A model generated the notes under the pieces. It did not search any database and was not told where the DNA came from. It worked only from the letters and a program-made list of their open reading frames with translations. The translations under genes and the position numbers were made by a program. A DNA stretch of 52,708 bases from Xanthobacter agilis (GTDB lineage Bacteria; Pseudomonadota; Alphaproteobacteria; Rhizobiales; Xanthobacteraceae). Below, piece after piece: positions 45,442 to 52,708 of this stretch. Where the stretch lies: positions 1-52,708 of the forward strand of contig NZ_JABWGX010000033.1 of NCBI RefSeq assembly GCF_021730435.1, given 5' to 3'. Numbering within the stretch: position 1 is the first letter of the stretch; every line of letters starts with the position of its first letter.

Positions 45442-45609
45442 TCACTTGATCTTGGTCTCGCGGAACTCGACGTGCTTGCGCACCACGGGATCGTACTTCT
45501 TCAGCACGATCTTGTCGGTCTTGGTGCGGGAGTTCTTCTTGGTGACGTAGAACGAGCCCGTGTCCGCGCTGGACAGGAGCTTGATCTTGATGGTTGCAGC
45601 CTTGGCCAT
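45442..45609 (-). CDS. rpmG: 50S ribosomal protein L33
   Basis: A 55-residue ribosomal protein, [28 protein letters not shown]..., in the large subunit near the E site. The start at 45609 is the family start, while the in-frame ATG at 45681 adds 24 unnatural residues. Zinc-binding cysteines are absent, so this is the C-minus form usual in alphaproteobacteria. It lies 132 bases downstream of the MFS gene. Confidence 0.96.
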   Translation of the reverse strand: MAKAATIKIKLLSSADTGSFYVTKKNSRTKTDKIVLKKYDPVVRKHVEFRETKIK

Positions 45610-45741
45610 ATCTTGATCCCTGGGTGCCGCTGGTGGCGCGCAATTCCGGCGCGCAAGCCGAATGCCGGCGAAAAGAAACACGCACGCGCTGCCGGACCGG
45701 CGGCTCGTATGCGCCGAAATGCCCTTAACAGCCCTTCATTG

Positions 45742-46929
45742 TCAAGGCCCGCGCGCTTTCAGGGCTTCGCTGCCGAACACCAGCCGCACCGCCACGAGCA
45801 CGGCATAGCCCCCGAGCATGCCGGCGATGACATAAGCGAAGCCATAGGGGTTGTAGAGGTCCATGCCTTTGCCGGCCAGCGGCGGGCCGGCGATGAGCCC
45901 GATGGAATAGAACATCACGAAGGCGGCATTGGCGGAGGCGAGATTCGCCCCGTGGAAGCGCGCCCCGAGATGGGAGAGGCCCACCGTGTAGAGGGAGCCC
46001 GTCACCCCGGTGGCGAGGAACACTGCGGCGAGGAAGGGGAGGCTGTCGACCTGAAGCTGGGGCAGAATCGCGGCGCCGATGGTGCCGACCGCGGCGCAGG
46101 CCAACAGCAGCACCCGCCGGTCGATGCGATCGGAGACCAGCCCAAGCGGAATCTGGAACGCCACATTGCCCAGCACGGCCACCGTCAGCAGCAAGGTGGC
46201 ATCGCTTGCCCCCAGCCCGAGTCGCATGCCGTAGAGCGGCAGGAAGCTCATGACCGAGGTCTCCATGGCGCCGAACACCAGCGCCGCCATGAGGGCTGTG
46301 GGCGACCTGAGCAGGAACGACAGGACGCCGTGATGCTCGCCGTCATGGATGGTCGGGGTCATGCCACGCGCCATCAGGATGGGGAGCGCGCCGAGGCACA
46401 GCACCGCCGCACCCGCCAGATAGGGGGGCCATCCCGAGGTTCCGGTGGCGCTCAGGATCACCGGCCCCAGCGCCGCGCCCACGGAAAGGGCGGTGGCGTA
46501 GATGCCCATCACGAGGCCACGTCGATGGTGCGGCGCCACCGCGTTGATCCAGAACTCGCTCACCGCGAACAGCACGCACAGGGCGGCGCCGAGGGCGAAT
46601 CGCAGCGGAAACCAGAGCAGAAAGGAGGAGGTCGCCTTGAAGGCCAGAAGGCTGGCCGCGCAGAGCAGGATGGCGAGGACGAGCAGGGCCCGCACGCCCA
46701 GCCGACGCACCAGCAGCGGCACGAAGGGGGCCACGGCGACGGTGGCGATGCCCGCCACCGCCGTGTTGACCCCGATCAAGGCGCCGGAGACGCCCCGCGA
46801 TTCCAGCTCGAGCGCCAGCAGCGGGATGGAGAGGCTGATGCCTACCCCCACCACGGCGATGGCGGAGATGGCAGCGGTAATCGAGGCCGCCCAGCTCATT
46901 TGAGCGGGCGGCGGGCTTGGGGCGTGCAT
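45742..46929 (-). CDS. MFS transporter (YcaD/sugar-efflux-like)
   Basis: A 395-residue inner-membrane protein with about 12 hydrophobic segments. The ATG at 46929 (MHAPSPPPAQMSW) is followed by the first membrane helix, and the superfamily loop PLLVRRLGVRAL is seen between helices 2 and 3. FAVSEFWINAVAPHHRRGLVMGIYATALSVGAALGP is typical of the YcaD-like branch, for which the substrate is unknown. It is the last gene of the run rnr-DUF983-NUDIX-MFS, 16 bases after the NUDIX gene. Confidence 0.85.
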   Translation of the reverse strand: MHAPSPPPAQMSWAASITAAISAIAVVGVGISLSIPLLALELESRGVSGALIGVNTAVAGIATVAVAPFVPLLVRRLGVRALLVLAILLCAASLLAFKATSSFLLWFPLRFALGAALCVLFAVSEFWINAVAPHHRRGLVMGIYATALSVGAALGPVILSATGTSGWPPYLAGAAVLCLGALPILMARGMTPTIHDGEHHGVLSFLLRSPTALMAALVFGAMETSVMSFLPLYGMRLGLGASDATLLLTVAVLGNVAFQIPLGLVSDRIDRRVLLLACAAVGTIGAAILPQLQVDSLPFLAAVFLATGVTGSLYTVGLSHLGARFHGANLASANAAFVMFYSIGLIAGPPLAGKGMDLYNPYGFAYVIAGMLGGYAVLVAVRLVFGSEALKARGP

Positions 46930-46945
46930 GCGGAAAAGCGTCCGG

Positions 46946-47680
46946 TCAGTCGAGAAGCGTGCGCACGAACTGGCCGTGTCGCATGGCGTAGGAGGGAACG
47001 GGAAGCCTGGGGTGGAAGCCGGCCTCGATCCGTTGGGCCAGTTCATCCAGCACCACGCGGGTGACGGTGGGCAGCTCCTGGGCCTTCGTCTCGTCGAAGG
47101 TGAGCCACTTCAGGTCGACCAGCTCGGAATTCTCGCCAACCTTGCCGGGCTCCTCGTCGCACACCGCGGACGCGTCGGCAACGAAGAAGCGCGTGTCGAA
47201 GCGTCTCGGGCGGCGGGGCGGGGTGATGGCACGGGCGACGAAGGTGAGCGCTTCCAGGTTCGGGAATACCCCGCGCGTCTCGAACGGGCGCCAGTCGTCA
47301 CAGGGCGCCTGCGGGGCGCCGAGGTCCTTGGTGCCCACCATAAGGCCGGTTTCCTCGAACATCTCGCGGATGCAGGCGGCGGCAAGCCCGCGCACCCGGC
47401 CGAGGCTGGGCCGCTGCACGCCCTGCATCAGGCGCCGCTCGCTGTCGGCGTCCACGATGCCGTACACGGGCATCGCCTTGTCGAACGCCTCCAGCCGGCC
47501 GCCGGGGAAGACGTACATGTTCGGCATGAACTTGAGGTTGGGATGTCGGCGGCCCATGAGCACGCGCGGCGCCTTGCCCTTGTGGTCCACGAGAATGAGG
47601 GTGGCGGCGTCCTTGGGGCGCACGTTGGCCGAGGTCTGCGCGCGCTCGGCGTTGGTCAGTCGGGTGGCAAAGTCGGTCAT
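46946..47680 (-). CDS. NUDIX hydrolase
   Basis: A 244-residue hydrolase of nucleoside diphosphate-linked compounds. The NUDIX box is recognisable as RGLAAACIREMFEETGLMVG, with the REMFEETGL metal-binding core intact, although the first conserved Glu upstream of it is replaced. PNMYVFPGGRLE precedes the box. The enzyme is larger than minimal NUDIX proteins and resembles the NUDT19-like CoA/ADP-sugar group. Its ATG overlaps the DUF983 stop by four bases (ATGA). Confidence 0.87.
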   Translation of the reverse strand: MTDFATRLTNAERAQTSANVRPKDAATLILVDHKGKAPRVLMGRRHPNLKFMPNMYVFPGGRLEAFDKAMPVYGIVDADSERRLMQGVQRPSLGRVRGLAAACIREMFEETGLMVGTKDLGAPQAPCDDWRPFETRGVFPNLEALTFVARAITPPRRPRRFDTRFFVADASAVCDEEPGKVGENSELVDLKWLTFDETKAQELPTVTRVVLDELAQRIEAGFHPRLPVPSYAMRHGQFVRTLLD

Positions 47681-48186
47681 GATGCGAACGGAGCTGCTGC
47701 AGGAGTGAGGGGCGGGCGCGTGGCGCCCTCGGGTGGAGGTTCGCGCTCGGCGCTGGAGGGGTCGAAGCCGTGCATGCGCAAGGCCCATTGCAGGGCGATG
47801 AGCAGGCCTTTCGCCGGTGGCAACAGCACAAGGCTCAGGGCGAGGGTCAGCGGCAGCCATAGGGCCAGATGGCCCCACAGGGGCGGCTGGAACAGCTCTT
47901 CCACCAGCACCAGCAGCGGCACCACGATGTGGCCCACCACCAGGATCACCGCATAGGGCGGCGCGTCGTCCGCCCGGTGGTGGTACAGCTCCTCCCCGCA
48001 CCGGGGGCAGAATGGCGCGACCTTGAGATAGCGCGGAAAAAGCCGGCCCTCGCCGCAGGCGGGACACCGGCCGCGCGCGCCCCGCATGAGGGCGGGGATG
48101 CGGGCGCGGGTCATCGATTCGCCGGGCGGGCCGCCGGCCCCGCTGGGCACGGGCGGCACCGCCCGCGTGGTGAGCGTCAATGGCAT
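47677..48186 (-). CDS. DUF983 zinc-ribbon membrane protein
   Basis: A 169-residue protein with two CxxC pairs (CPACGEGRLF and CPRCGEEL), a likely zinc ribbon, then two membrane segments (YAVILVVGHIVVPLLVLVE and LALWLPLTLALSLVLLPP). This is the DUF983 family of unknown function, usually encoded beside rnr in Rhizobiales. The chosen ATG is 48186; ATG at 48114 is also in frame. It lies 13 bases after rnr and overlaps the NUDIX start. Confidence 0.87.
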   Translation of the reverse strand: MPLTLTTRAVPPVPSGAGGPPGESMTRARIPALMRGARGRCPACGEGRLFPRYLKVAPFCPRCGEELYHHRADDAPPYAVILVVGHIVVPLLVLVEELFQPPLWGHLALWLPLTLALSLVLLPPAKGLLIALQWALRMHGFDPSSAEREPPPEGATRPPLTPAAAPFAS

Positions 48187-48199
48187 GGACGGGGTCGTC

Positions 48200-50629
48200 C
48201 TATTTTTTCCGGCTGGTGCCGGGCTTCCTCCCACCCGTTCCACCCCGTGGCCCCGCTGGGGGGCCGTCCGCGCGGGTTGGCGCGCGGACGGGGCCTTTCT
48301 TCATTCCACCGGAACGTCGCAGCGGCCCGGGCCGGCCGCGCGCCCCCTTTACATACGTGCCTTCCGACAACAGCTCAAACCGGAGCGCGCCGGCCACCGG
48401 CGCGGCCTCCACAAGGCGCACCTCCACCCGGTCGCCGATGCGGTGCATTTCGCCGGTCCGCTCGCCGACCAGGGCCTGGCGCGCCTCGTCGAAGCGGTAA
48501 TAGTCGGCGCCGATGGTGGCCGCGGGCACGAACCCGTCGGCCCCGGTCTCATCGAGGGCGATGAACAGCCCCGCCTTGGTGGCGCCGGAGATCCGGCCCT
48601 TGAACACCGCGCCGATCTGGTTGGCGAGGTGATGGGCGATGAGACGATCCACCGTCTCCCGCTCGGCCGCCATGGCCCGCCGCTCGGTGACCGAGATGGC
48701 CGCCGCCACCTCGCCGAGAATCTCCACCGTGGTCTCCTCGGGCAGGCCATCCGCGCCGAAGCCCATGGCGCGGATGAGGCCGCGATGCACCACGAGATCC
48801 GCATAGCGGCGGATGGGCGAGGTGAAATGGGCGTAGCGGCGCAGGTTGAGGCCGAAGTGGCCGTAATTCTCCGGCGAATATTCCGCCTGGCACTGGCTGC
48901 GCAGGATCACCTGGTTCACCAGCGGCGCCACATCCGTCTCCTTCACCAAAGCGAGGATGCGGTTGAGGTGGGAAGGGCGCACCGCGTCGATCTTCGGCAA
49001 GGCGATGTCGAGGGTCTTCAGGAACTCGCGCAGGGACGAGAGCTTTTCCAGCGAGGGCGTGTCGTGCACCCGGTAGATGAGCGGCGTGCGCCTGTCTTCC
49101 AGGGTTTCGGCGGCCGCCACGTTGGCGAGGATCATGAATTCCTCGATCAGTCGGTGGGCGTCGAGCCGCTCGGGCACCACCACCTTGTCGACCGTGCCGT
49201 CGCTCTTGAGCACGATCTTGCGCTCGGGCAAATCGAGGTCGAGGGGCTGGCGGTTGTCGCGCGCGCTTTTCACGCAGGCATAGGCGGCATAAAGCGGCTT
49301 CAGCACGCCCTCCACCAGCGGATCGGTCACCTCGTCCGCGCGGCCCTCGATGGCGGCCTGGGCCTGGGCATAGGCGAGCTTGCCCGCCGAGCGCATCATG
49401 ATGCGATGGAAGGTGTGGCTCTTCTTGCGCCCGTCCTTGCCGATGACCATGCGCACCGCCAGCGCCGGGCGGTCCTCCTTCGGGCGCAGGGAGCACAGGT
49501 CGTTGGAGATGCGTTCCGGTAGCATGGGCACCACCCGGTCCGGGAAATAGACCGAGTTGCCACGTATGAGCGCCTCGCGGTCCAGCGCCGAGGCTGGTCG
49601 GACATAGGTCGAGACGTCGGCGATGGCGACCGTGACGATGAAGCCGCCCGCATTCTCGGGGGCGTCGTCGGCCACGGCGTGGACGGCGTCGTCGTGGTCC
49701 TTGGCGTCGGGTGGGTCGATTGTGACGAGGGGCAGCTTGCGCCAGTCCTCCCGGCCACGGGCGTTGACCTTCTTGGCGGCCTCCGCCTCCTTGGTCACCG
49801 CATCGGGGAATTGGTGGGGAATGCCGTGGGCGTGCAGGGCGATAAGACTCACCGCCTTCTCGCTCTTCAGCGAGCCAAGCCGGTCCTTCACCCGCGCGGT
49901 CGGCAGGCCGAACACGCGCTGGCGCATCAGCTCCACTGCCACGAGGTCGCCGTCCTCGGCCTCGTGCTCGGCGCCGGGGGGCACCTGGAGTTCGCGGCCG
50001 TGGCTTTTCTTGTCGATGGGGACGATGCGCCCGCCGCCCTGCGGCAGGGCGTGGAAGATGCCCAGGGTCTGCTTGCGGGCCTTCTCCAGCACCTTGATGA
50101 CGCGGCCGACATAGGCCTCGCCCGAGCCTTCGAGGATGCGCAGCAGCACCCGATCGGACAGGCCCGGCGCCGGCCCCCGGCTGCGGGCGGTGCGGCGCTC
50201 CGGCTGGAGGATGATGCGCGGCGCCTCGCCATGCTCCTCGCTGTCCCATTCCACCGGCATGGCGACCAGCTCGCCATCGGCGTCGCGGCTGACGATGTCG
50301 GCCAGCACCACGCCCGGCAGGGCACCGGGCACGTGCAGCTTGCGGCCGCGCCGGTCGACGGTGCCTTCCTCGGACAGATCGCGCAGCAGCGCCTTCAGCT
50401 CCACCCTCTGGTCGGCGGAGAGGCCGAACGCGCGGGCGATCTCGCGCTTGCCCACCGTGCCGCCCTGGCTGGCGATGAAGGCCATGACCTCGGCCTTGCT
50501 CGGCATCCGCCCGGTGGCGCGGGGCGCGACGACGAGGGTTTCGGCGCGCCCGTGGCCTTCGGCGGCGCGCTTGCGGGCGGCACGCGTTTTGGTGGGGCGC
50601 GAGGCAGAGGGAGTGGGACGTTTGGACAA
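48200..50629 (-). CDS. rnr: Ribonuclease R
   Basis: 3'-5' exoribonuclease that degrades structured RNA. The 809-residue protein has an N-terminal winged-helix-like part (about 40-110), cold-shock domains, the RNB catalytic domain with IDPPDAKDHDDAVHAV (Asp metal ligands), RRYAHFTSPIRRYADLVVHR, an S1 domain (GAVFKGRISGATKAGLFIAL) and a Lys/Arg/Gly-rich tail of about 60 residues. All active-site Asp residues of the RNB family are in place. In many Rhizobiales topA is upstream; here the upstream gene is an EAL protein in the opposite direction. Confidence 0.95.
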   Translation of the reverse strand: MSKRPTPSASRPTKTRAARKRAAEGHGRAETLVVAPRATGRMPSKAEVMAFIASQGGTVGKREIARAFGLSADQRVELKALLRDLSEEGTVDRRGRKLHVPGALPGVVLADIVSRDADGELVAMPVEWDSEEHGEAPRIILQPERRTARSRGPAPGLSDRVLLRILEGSGEAYVGRVIKVLEKARKQTLGIFHALPQGGGRIVPIDKKSHGRELQVPPGAEHEAEDGDLVAVELMRQRVFGLPTARVKDRLGSLKSEKAVSLIALHAHGIPHQFPDAVTKEAEAAKKVNARGREDWRKLPLVTIDPPDAKDHDDAVHAVADDAPENAGGFIVTVAIADVSTYVRPASALDREALIRGNSVYFPDRVVPMLPERISNDLCSLRPKEDRPALAVRMVIGKDGRKKSHTFHRIMMRSAGKLAYAQAQAAIEGRADEVTDPLVEGVLKPLYAAYACVKSARDNRQPLDLDLPERKIVLKSDGTVDKVVVPERLDAHRLIEEFMILANVAAAETLEDRRTPLIYRVHDTPSLEKLSSLREFLKTLDIALPKIDAVRPSHLNRILALVKETDVAPLVNQVILRSQCQAEYSPENYGHFGLNLRRYAHFTSPIRRYADLVVHRGLIRAMGFGADGLPEETTVEILGEVAAAISVTERRAMAAERETVDRLIAHHLANQIGAVFKGRISGATKAGLFIALDETGADGFVPAATIGADYYRFDEARQALVGERTGEMHRIGDRVEVRLVEAAPVAGALRFELLSEGTYVKGARGRPGPLRRSGGMKKGPVRAPTRADGPPAGPRGGTGGRKPGTSRKK

Positions 50630-50889
50630 GGGCTGAGCTTCCGTGCGGATGGGCCGACGCTATCTTGAACGGGAGCGCGGGGCTAGTTCGCGATTGCCAT
50701 CAATGCCGTGAATTGGGGCGGCGCGCGCGCCGCCGAGCCCTGCACGAAATGCGTGCAGGAAGCCGGTTTCGACGGAGGTTGCCGGGTGCCGGCGCAATCG
50801 CTAAAGCGCGGACGGCAAAGGCTCGGTTTCAGCTTGTCCGTCTTTTCGGTGGATGCAAGATTACAACTTCTGTTGCGTGCGAGGCGGGA

Positions 50890-52479
50890 ATGATGTCGGC
50901 GGACAACTCTCTATGGCGCCGCCAGTTTTTGTCGAGAACGCTGGAATTGGCGGTGCCGGGAGTGTTTCTGGCGACGCTGGTTCTCGTGTCCTTGGTGTAT
51001 CTGGCGCTCGACTTCCACCGTGCCTACCGGGCCTTTCAAGACCGGTATGAGGGGCAGGCGCAAGGTCTTGCGGCATGGGTTAATCGGTATTTTGATCATA
51101 CCAACCAGATCATCCGCGGCACCTTGCCGCTGCAACAGGACCTGTGCGCACCCGAATCGCGATCGAGCCTCGACCGGGGATTGGCGGGCCTGCCGGTGTC
51201 GCAGGTGCAAATCTGGTCGCCGCAAGGGCTCAGTTGCACCTGGCAGCCGCAGCGGACGCTCTATTATCTGAAATCCTGCGCAAGCGAGCTGCAGGATGCC
51301 GCCGTTGAGGTGCCGATCACCCTCGACGATCGGCGGCGCCTGCTGGTGCGGCTTGATGCGGCGTGCCTGTTCAGCGCGCTCGTGCCCCAGGACGGGAACC
51401 GGCCGGCGGCCTATCTCGTGCCATGGGTCCGCGAGAACAACAGGATCGCCCTGGATGCCCCTTTGCCGCGCGAAACGGGGCGGGCCGCGGGGGCGTGGGC
51501 GCTGCCTTTCGTCCCGGAAAACGTGGTGGTTTCCGCTCCGGCGGCGGATTGGCCGGTCGCGGTCATGCTGCATGTGCCGAATGCGCAGCTCACGCAGGAG
51601 TGGATGAGCACGATGCCGCTCCAGGCGAGCCTCATCGGCGTGCTTGGCTTGGCCCTGTGGTTCGGACCCATGGCCCTGCTGCGGCGGCACCTTTCGATTG
51701 AAGGCCAGGTCAAGGCCGCGTTGCGCCGGGGCGATTTCTTCCTCGCCTATCTGCCGACGGTCGAACTCTCGTCCCTCGATTGGATCGGCGCCGAGGCCTT
51801 GCTGCGCTGGCGCCATGCGCGCCACGGGGTGCTGATGCCGACCGCCTTCATTCCCTGGATCGAGCAGAGCCCGCTCATCCACGACACCACCCGCTGGGTG
51901 ATGATCCAGGTGGCGCAGGACATGAGGCGCATCACCATCCGCCGGCAGGCGTTCTCCGTGGCGCTGAACGTGCCCCCCCATCAATTGGCCGACCGGCGGC
52001 TGCTCGATGTGGCGGACGAGGCCTTCGGCACGGCGCCGCGCGCCTTGGATCGGGTCATTCTGGAGCTGACCGAACGCCAGGAGGGCGATTTCTCTTCGCC
52101 GCGCGTGCAGGAGGTGATGCAGGGGCTGCGCGAGCGTGGCGCGCAGTTTGCCATCGACGATTTCGGCGTCGGCTTCTCAAACCTGTCGCTGTTGCAACAG
52201 GTCTACGTGGATTTCGTGAAAATCGACCGTTCCTTCCTGCGTTCCGATGAGCAGGAGTGGGAGCGGGGTGAAATGAACATGCTGGAGGCGGTGGTGCACC
52301 TCGTACGCAAGCTCGGCACGGTCATCATCGTGGAGGGGGTCGAGACCGAGGCCCAATTGGCGCGGGTGCAACGCTGCGGCGTCGGCTTTGCCCAGGGCTT
52401 CCTTTTCTCCCGCCCGATCGAGCTGGAAGAACTCCTGGCGAAGCTCGGCAGAGCCGCGGCCCGCGCTCAATCCGCATAA
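50890..52479 (+). CDS. Membrane-anchored EAL-domain c-di-GMP phosphodiesterase
   Basis: A 529-residue protein. It has an N-terminal membrane segment (VPGVFLATLVLVSLVYLAL), a periplasmic region of about 210 residues containing several Cys (LCAPESRSSL, GLSCTW, KSCASEL, DAACLFS), and a second membrane segment (ASLIGVLGLALWFGPMALL). The cytosolic EAL domain has GAEALLRW, LNVPPHQL, LELTER, AIDDFGVGFSNLSLL, DFVKIDRSF, VEGVET and GFAQGFLFSRP, i.e. all catalytic residues. The layout is that of redox-sensing CSS-motif EAL proteins, though the exact CSS motif is not obvious. ATG 50890 or 50893 follows a GAGGCGGGA site. Confidence 0.88.
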   Translation: MMSADNSLWRRQFLSRTLELAVPGVFLATLVLVSLVYLALDFHRAYRAFQDRYEGQAQGLAAWVNRYFDHTNQIIRGTLPLQQDLCAPESRSSLDRGLAGLPVSQVQIWSPQGLSCTWQPQRTLYYLKSCASELQDAAVEVPITLDDRRRLLVRLDAACLFSALVPQDGNRPAAYLVPWVRENNRIALDAPLPRETGRAAGAWALPFVPENVVVSAPAADWPVAVMLHVPNAQLTQEWMSTMPLQASLIGVLGLALWFGPMALLRRHLSIEGQVKAALRRGDFFLAYLPTVELSSLDWIGAEALLRWRHARHGVLMPTAFIPWIEQSPLIHDTTRWVMIQVAQDMRRITIRRQAFSVALNVPPHQLADRRLLDVADEAFGTAPRALDRVILELTERQEGDFSSPRVQEVMQGLRERGAQFAIDDFGVGFSNLSLLQQVYVDFVKIDRSFLRSDEQEWERGEMNMLEAVVHLVRKLGTVIIVEGVETEAQLARVQRCGVGFAQGFLFSRPIELEELLAKLGRAAARAQSA

Positions 52480-52522
52480 GCGACTGCGGCGTTGTTTCCG
52501 GGGAACCTCAATGGGGCGATGA

Positions 52523-52550
52523 AAAAGGCCGGGCATTTGCCCGGCCTTTT
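52523..52550 (+). terminator. Intrinsic terminator of the EAL gene
   Basis: AAAAGGCCGGGC pairs with GCCCGGCCTTTT (loop ATTT), followed by CTTTTGTC, 43 bases after the stop codon. Confidence 0.9.
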
Positions 52551-52577
52551 CTTTTGTCTCCACGCCTGGACCCGGTG

Positions 52578-52603
52578 GCCTGCATCTCGTTCGAGATGCA
52601 GGC
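52578..52603. repeat. Perfect 12-bp palindrome
   Basis: GCCTGCATCTCG and its exact reverse complement with only TT between them, just after the EAL terminator. It may be a terminator arm for a minus-strand gene or a binding site. Confidence 0.75.
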
Positions 52604-52642
52604 TGCGTTACAGGCCGTGGCTGAACTTCAGAAGTCCATGCC

Positions 52643-52698
52643 GCCGCCCGAGCACACCGGTGTTCCGGTGTGCGTTTCGCGAAGGTTCGCCGGGCGGC
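52643..52698. repeat. Three-way-junction-like nested inverted repeats
   Basis: Outer stem GCCGCCCG (52643-52650) with CGGGCGGC (52691-52698) encloses GCACACCGG/CCGGTGTGC (52652-52673) and GCGAA/TTCGC (52679-52690). All three stems are perfect. On the minus strand the DNA just downstream (52628-52642) reads GGMDF-stop, like the end of a GroEL. Confidence 0.55.
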
Positions 52699-52708
52699 GT
52701 CACAGGCC

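Noticed and set aside
52628-52708. groEL 3' end as an annotated gene
   Set aside because: Only six residues (GGGMDF) match, and the frame meets a stop within 24 codons. Kept as a finding, not a feature.

Overview
The window is GC-rich DNA from an alphaproteobacterium, most likely a member of the Hyphomicrobiales (Rhizobiales) close to Xanthobacteraceae (Azorhizobium/Xanthobacter type). This placement is inferred from gene content and order: comEC-lexA-moeA-moaC, a giant polar coiled-coil protein of the growth-pole-ring type, a DUF1476 ATPase-inhibitor gene near purC, DUF3572, DivK, and the run rnr-DUF983-NUDIX-MFS-rpmG. No rRNA, CRISPR array or recognisable transposase is present, and almost all of it reads as ordinary chromosome.

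Region by region. 1-5.3 kb: 3' part of comEC (+) facing a minus-strand block of lexA, moeA, moaC and an orphan protein resembling the C-terminal part of CCA-adding enzymes. 5.5-16.2 kb: polysaccharide deacetylase, a 582-base gap full of hairpins, rsmE, a YbdK-type ligase, an FAH-family enzyme (-), a three-gene overlapping run (metallophosphatase, glycosyltransferase, threonine dehydratase), an MFS transporter and a convergent dipeptide epimerase. 16.5-20.1 kb: a complete Mla-type lipid transport operon (permease, ATPase, MCE protein, lipoprotein). 20.4-26.8 kb: a bidirectional terminator, a deviant P-loop ATPase and an 1,823-residue membrane-anchored coiled-coil protein with 120/153-bp tandem repeats. 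27.1-31.9 kb: ferredoxin, murI, lytic transglycosylase, amidotransferase, rpsD with a structured leader, and the F1-ATPase zeta inhibitor. 32.3-36.9 kb: purC, purS, purQ, purL, bolA. 36.9-40.5 kb: an accessory segment lying between bolA and grxD. 40.7-52.7 kb: grxD, purB, dinB, DUF3572, divK, rpmG, MFS, NUDIX, DUF983, rnr, and an EAL phosphodiesterase, ending in palindromic DNA.

How the genes fit together. Purine synthesis (purC, S, Q, L, B), envelope maintenance (Mla, murI, transglycosylase, deacetylase) and polar cell-cycle functions (giant polar protein, DivK, two c-di-GMP phosphodiesterases) dominate. The most unusual parts are the giant repeat protein with its ATPase neighbour, the orphan CCA-enzyme-like protein that has lost its HD motif, and the accessory segment. 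That segment carries a tRNA-like 3' fragment, an unrecognised gene with a HEPN-like RNxxxxH motif, a membrane HD-GYP gene and a frameshifted histidine-kinase remnant. All functional names come from reading motifs by eye; no database search was run.
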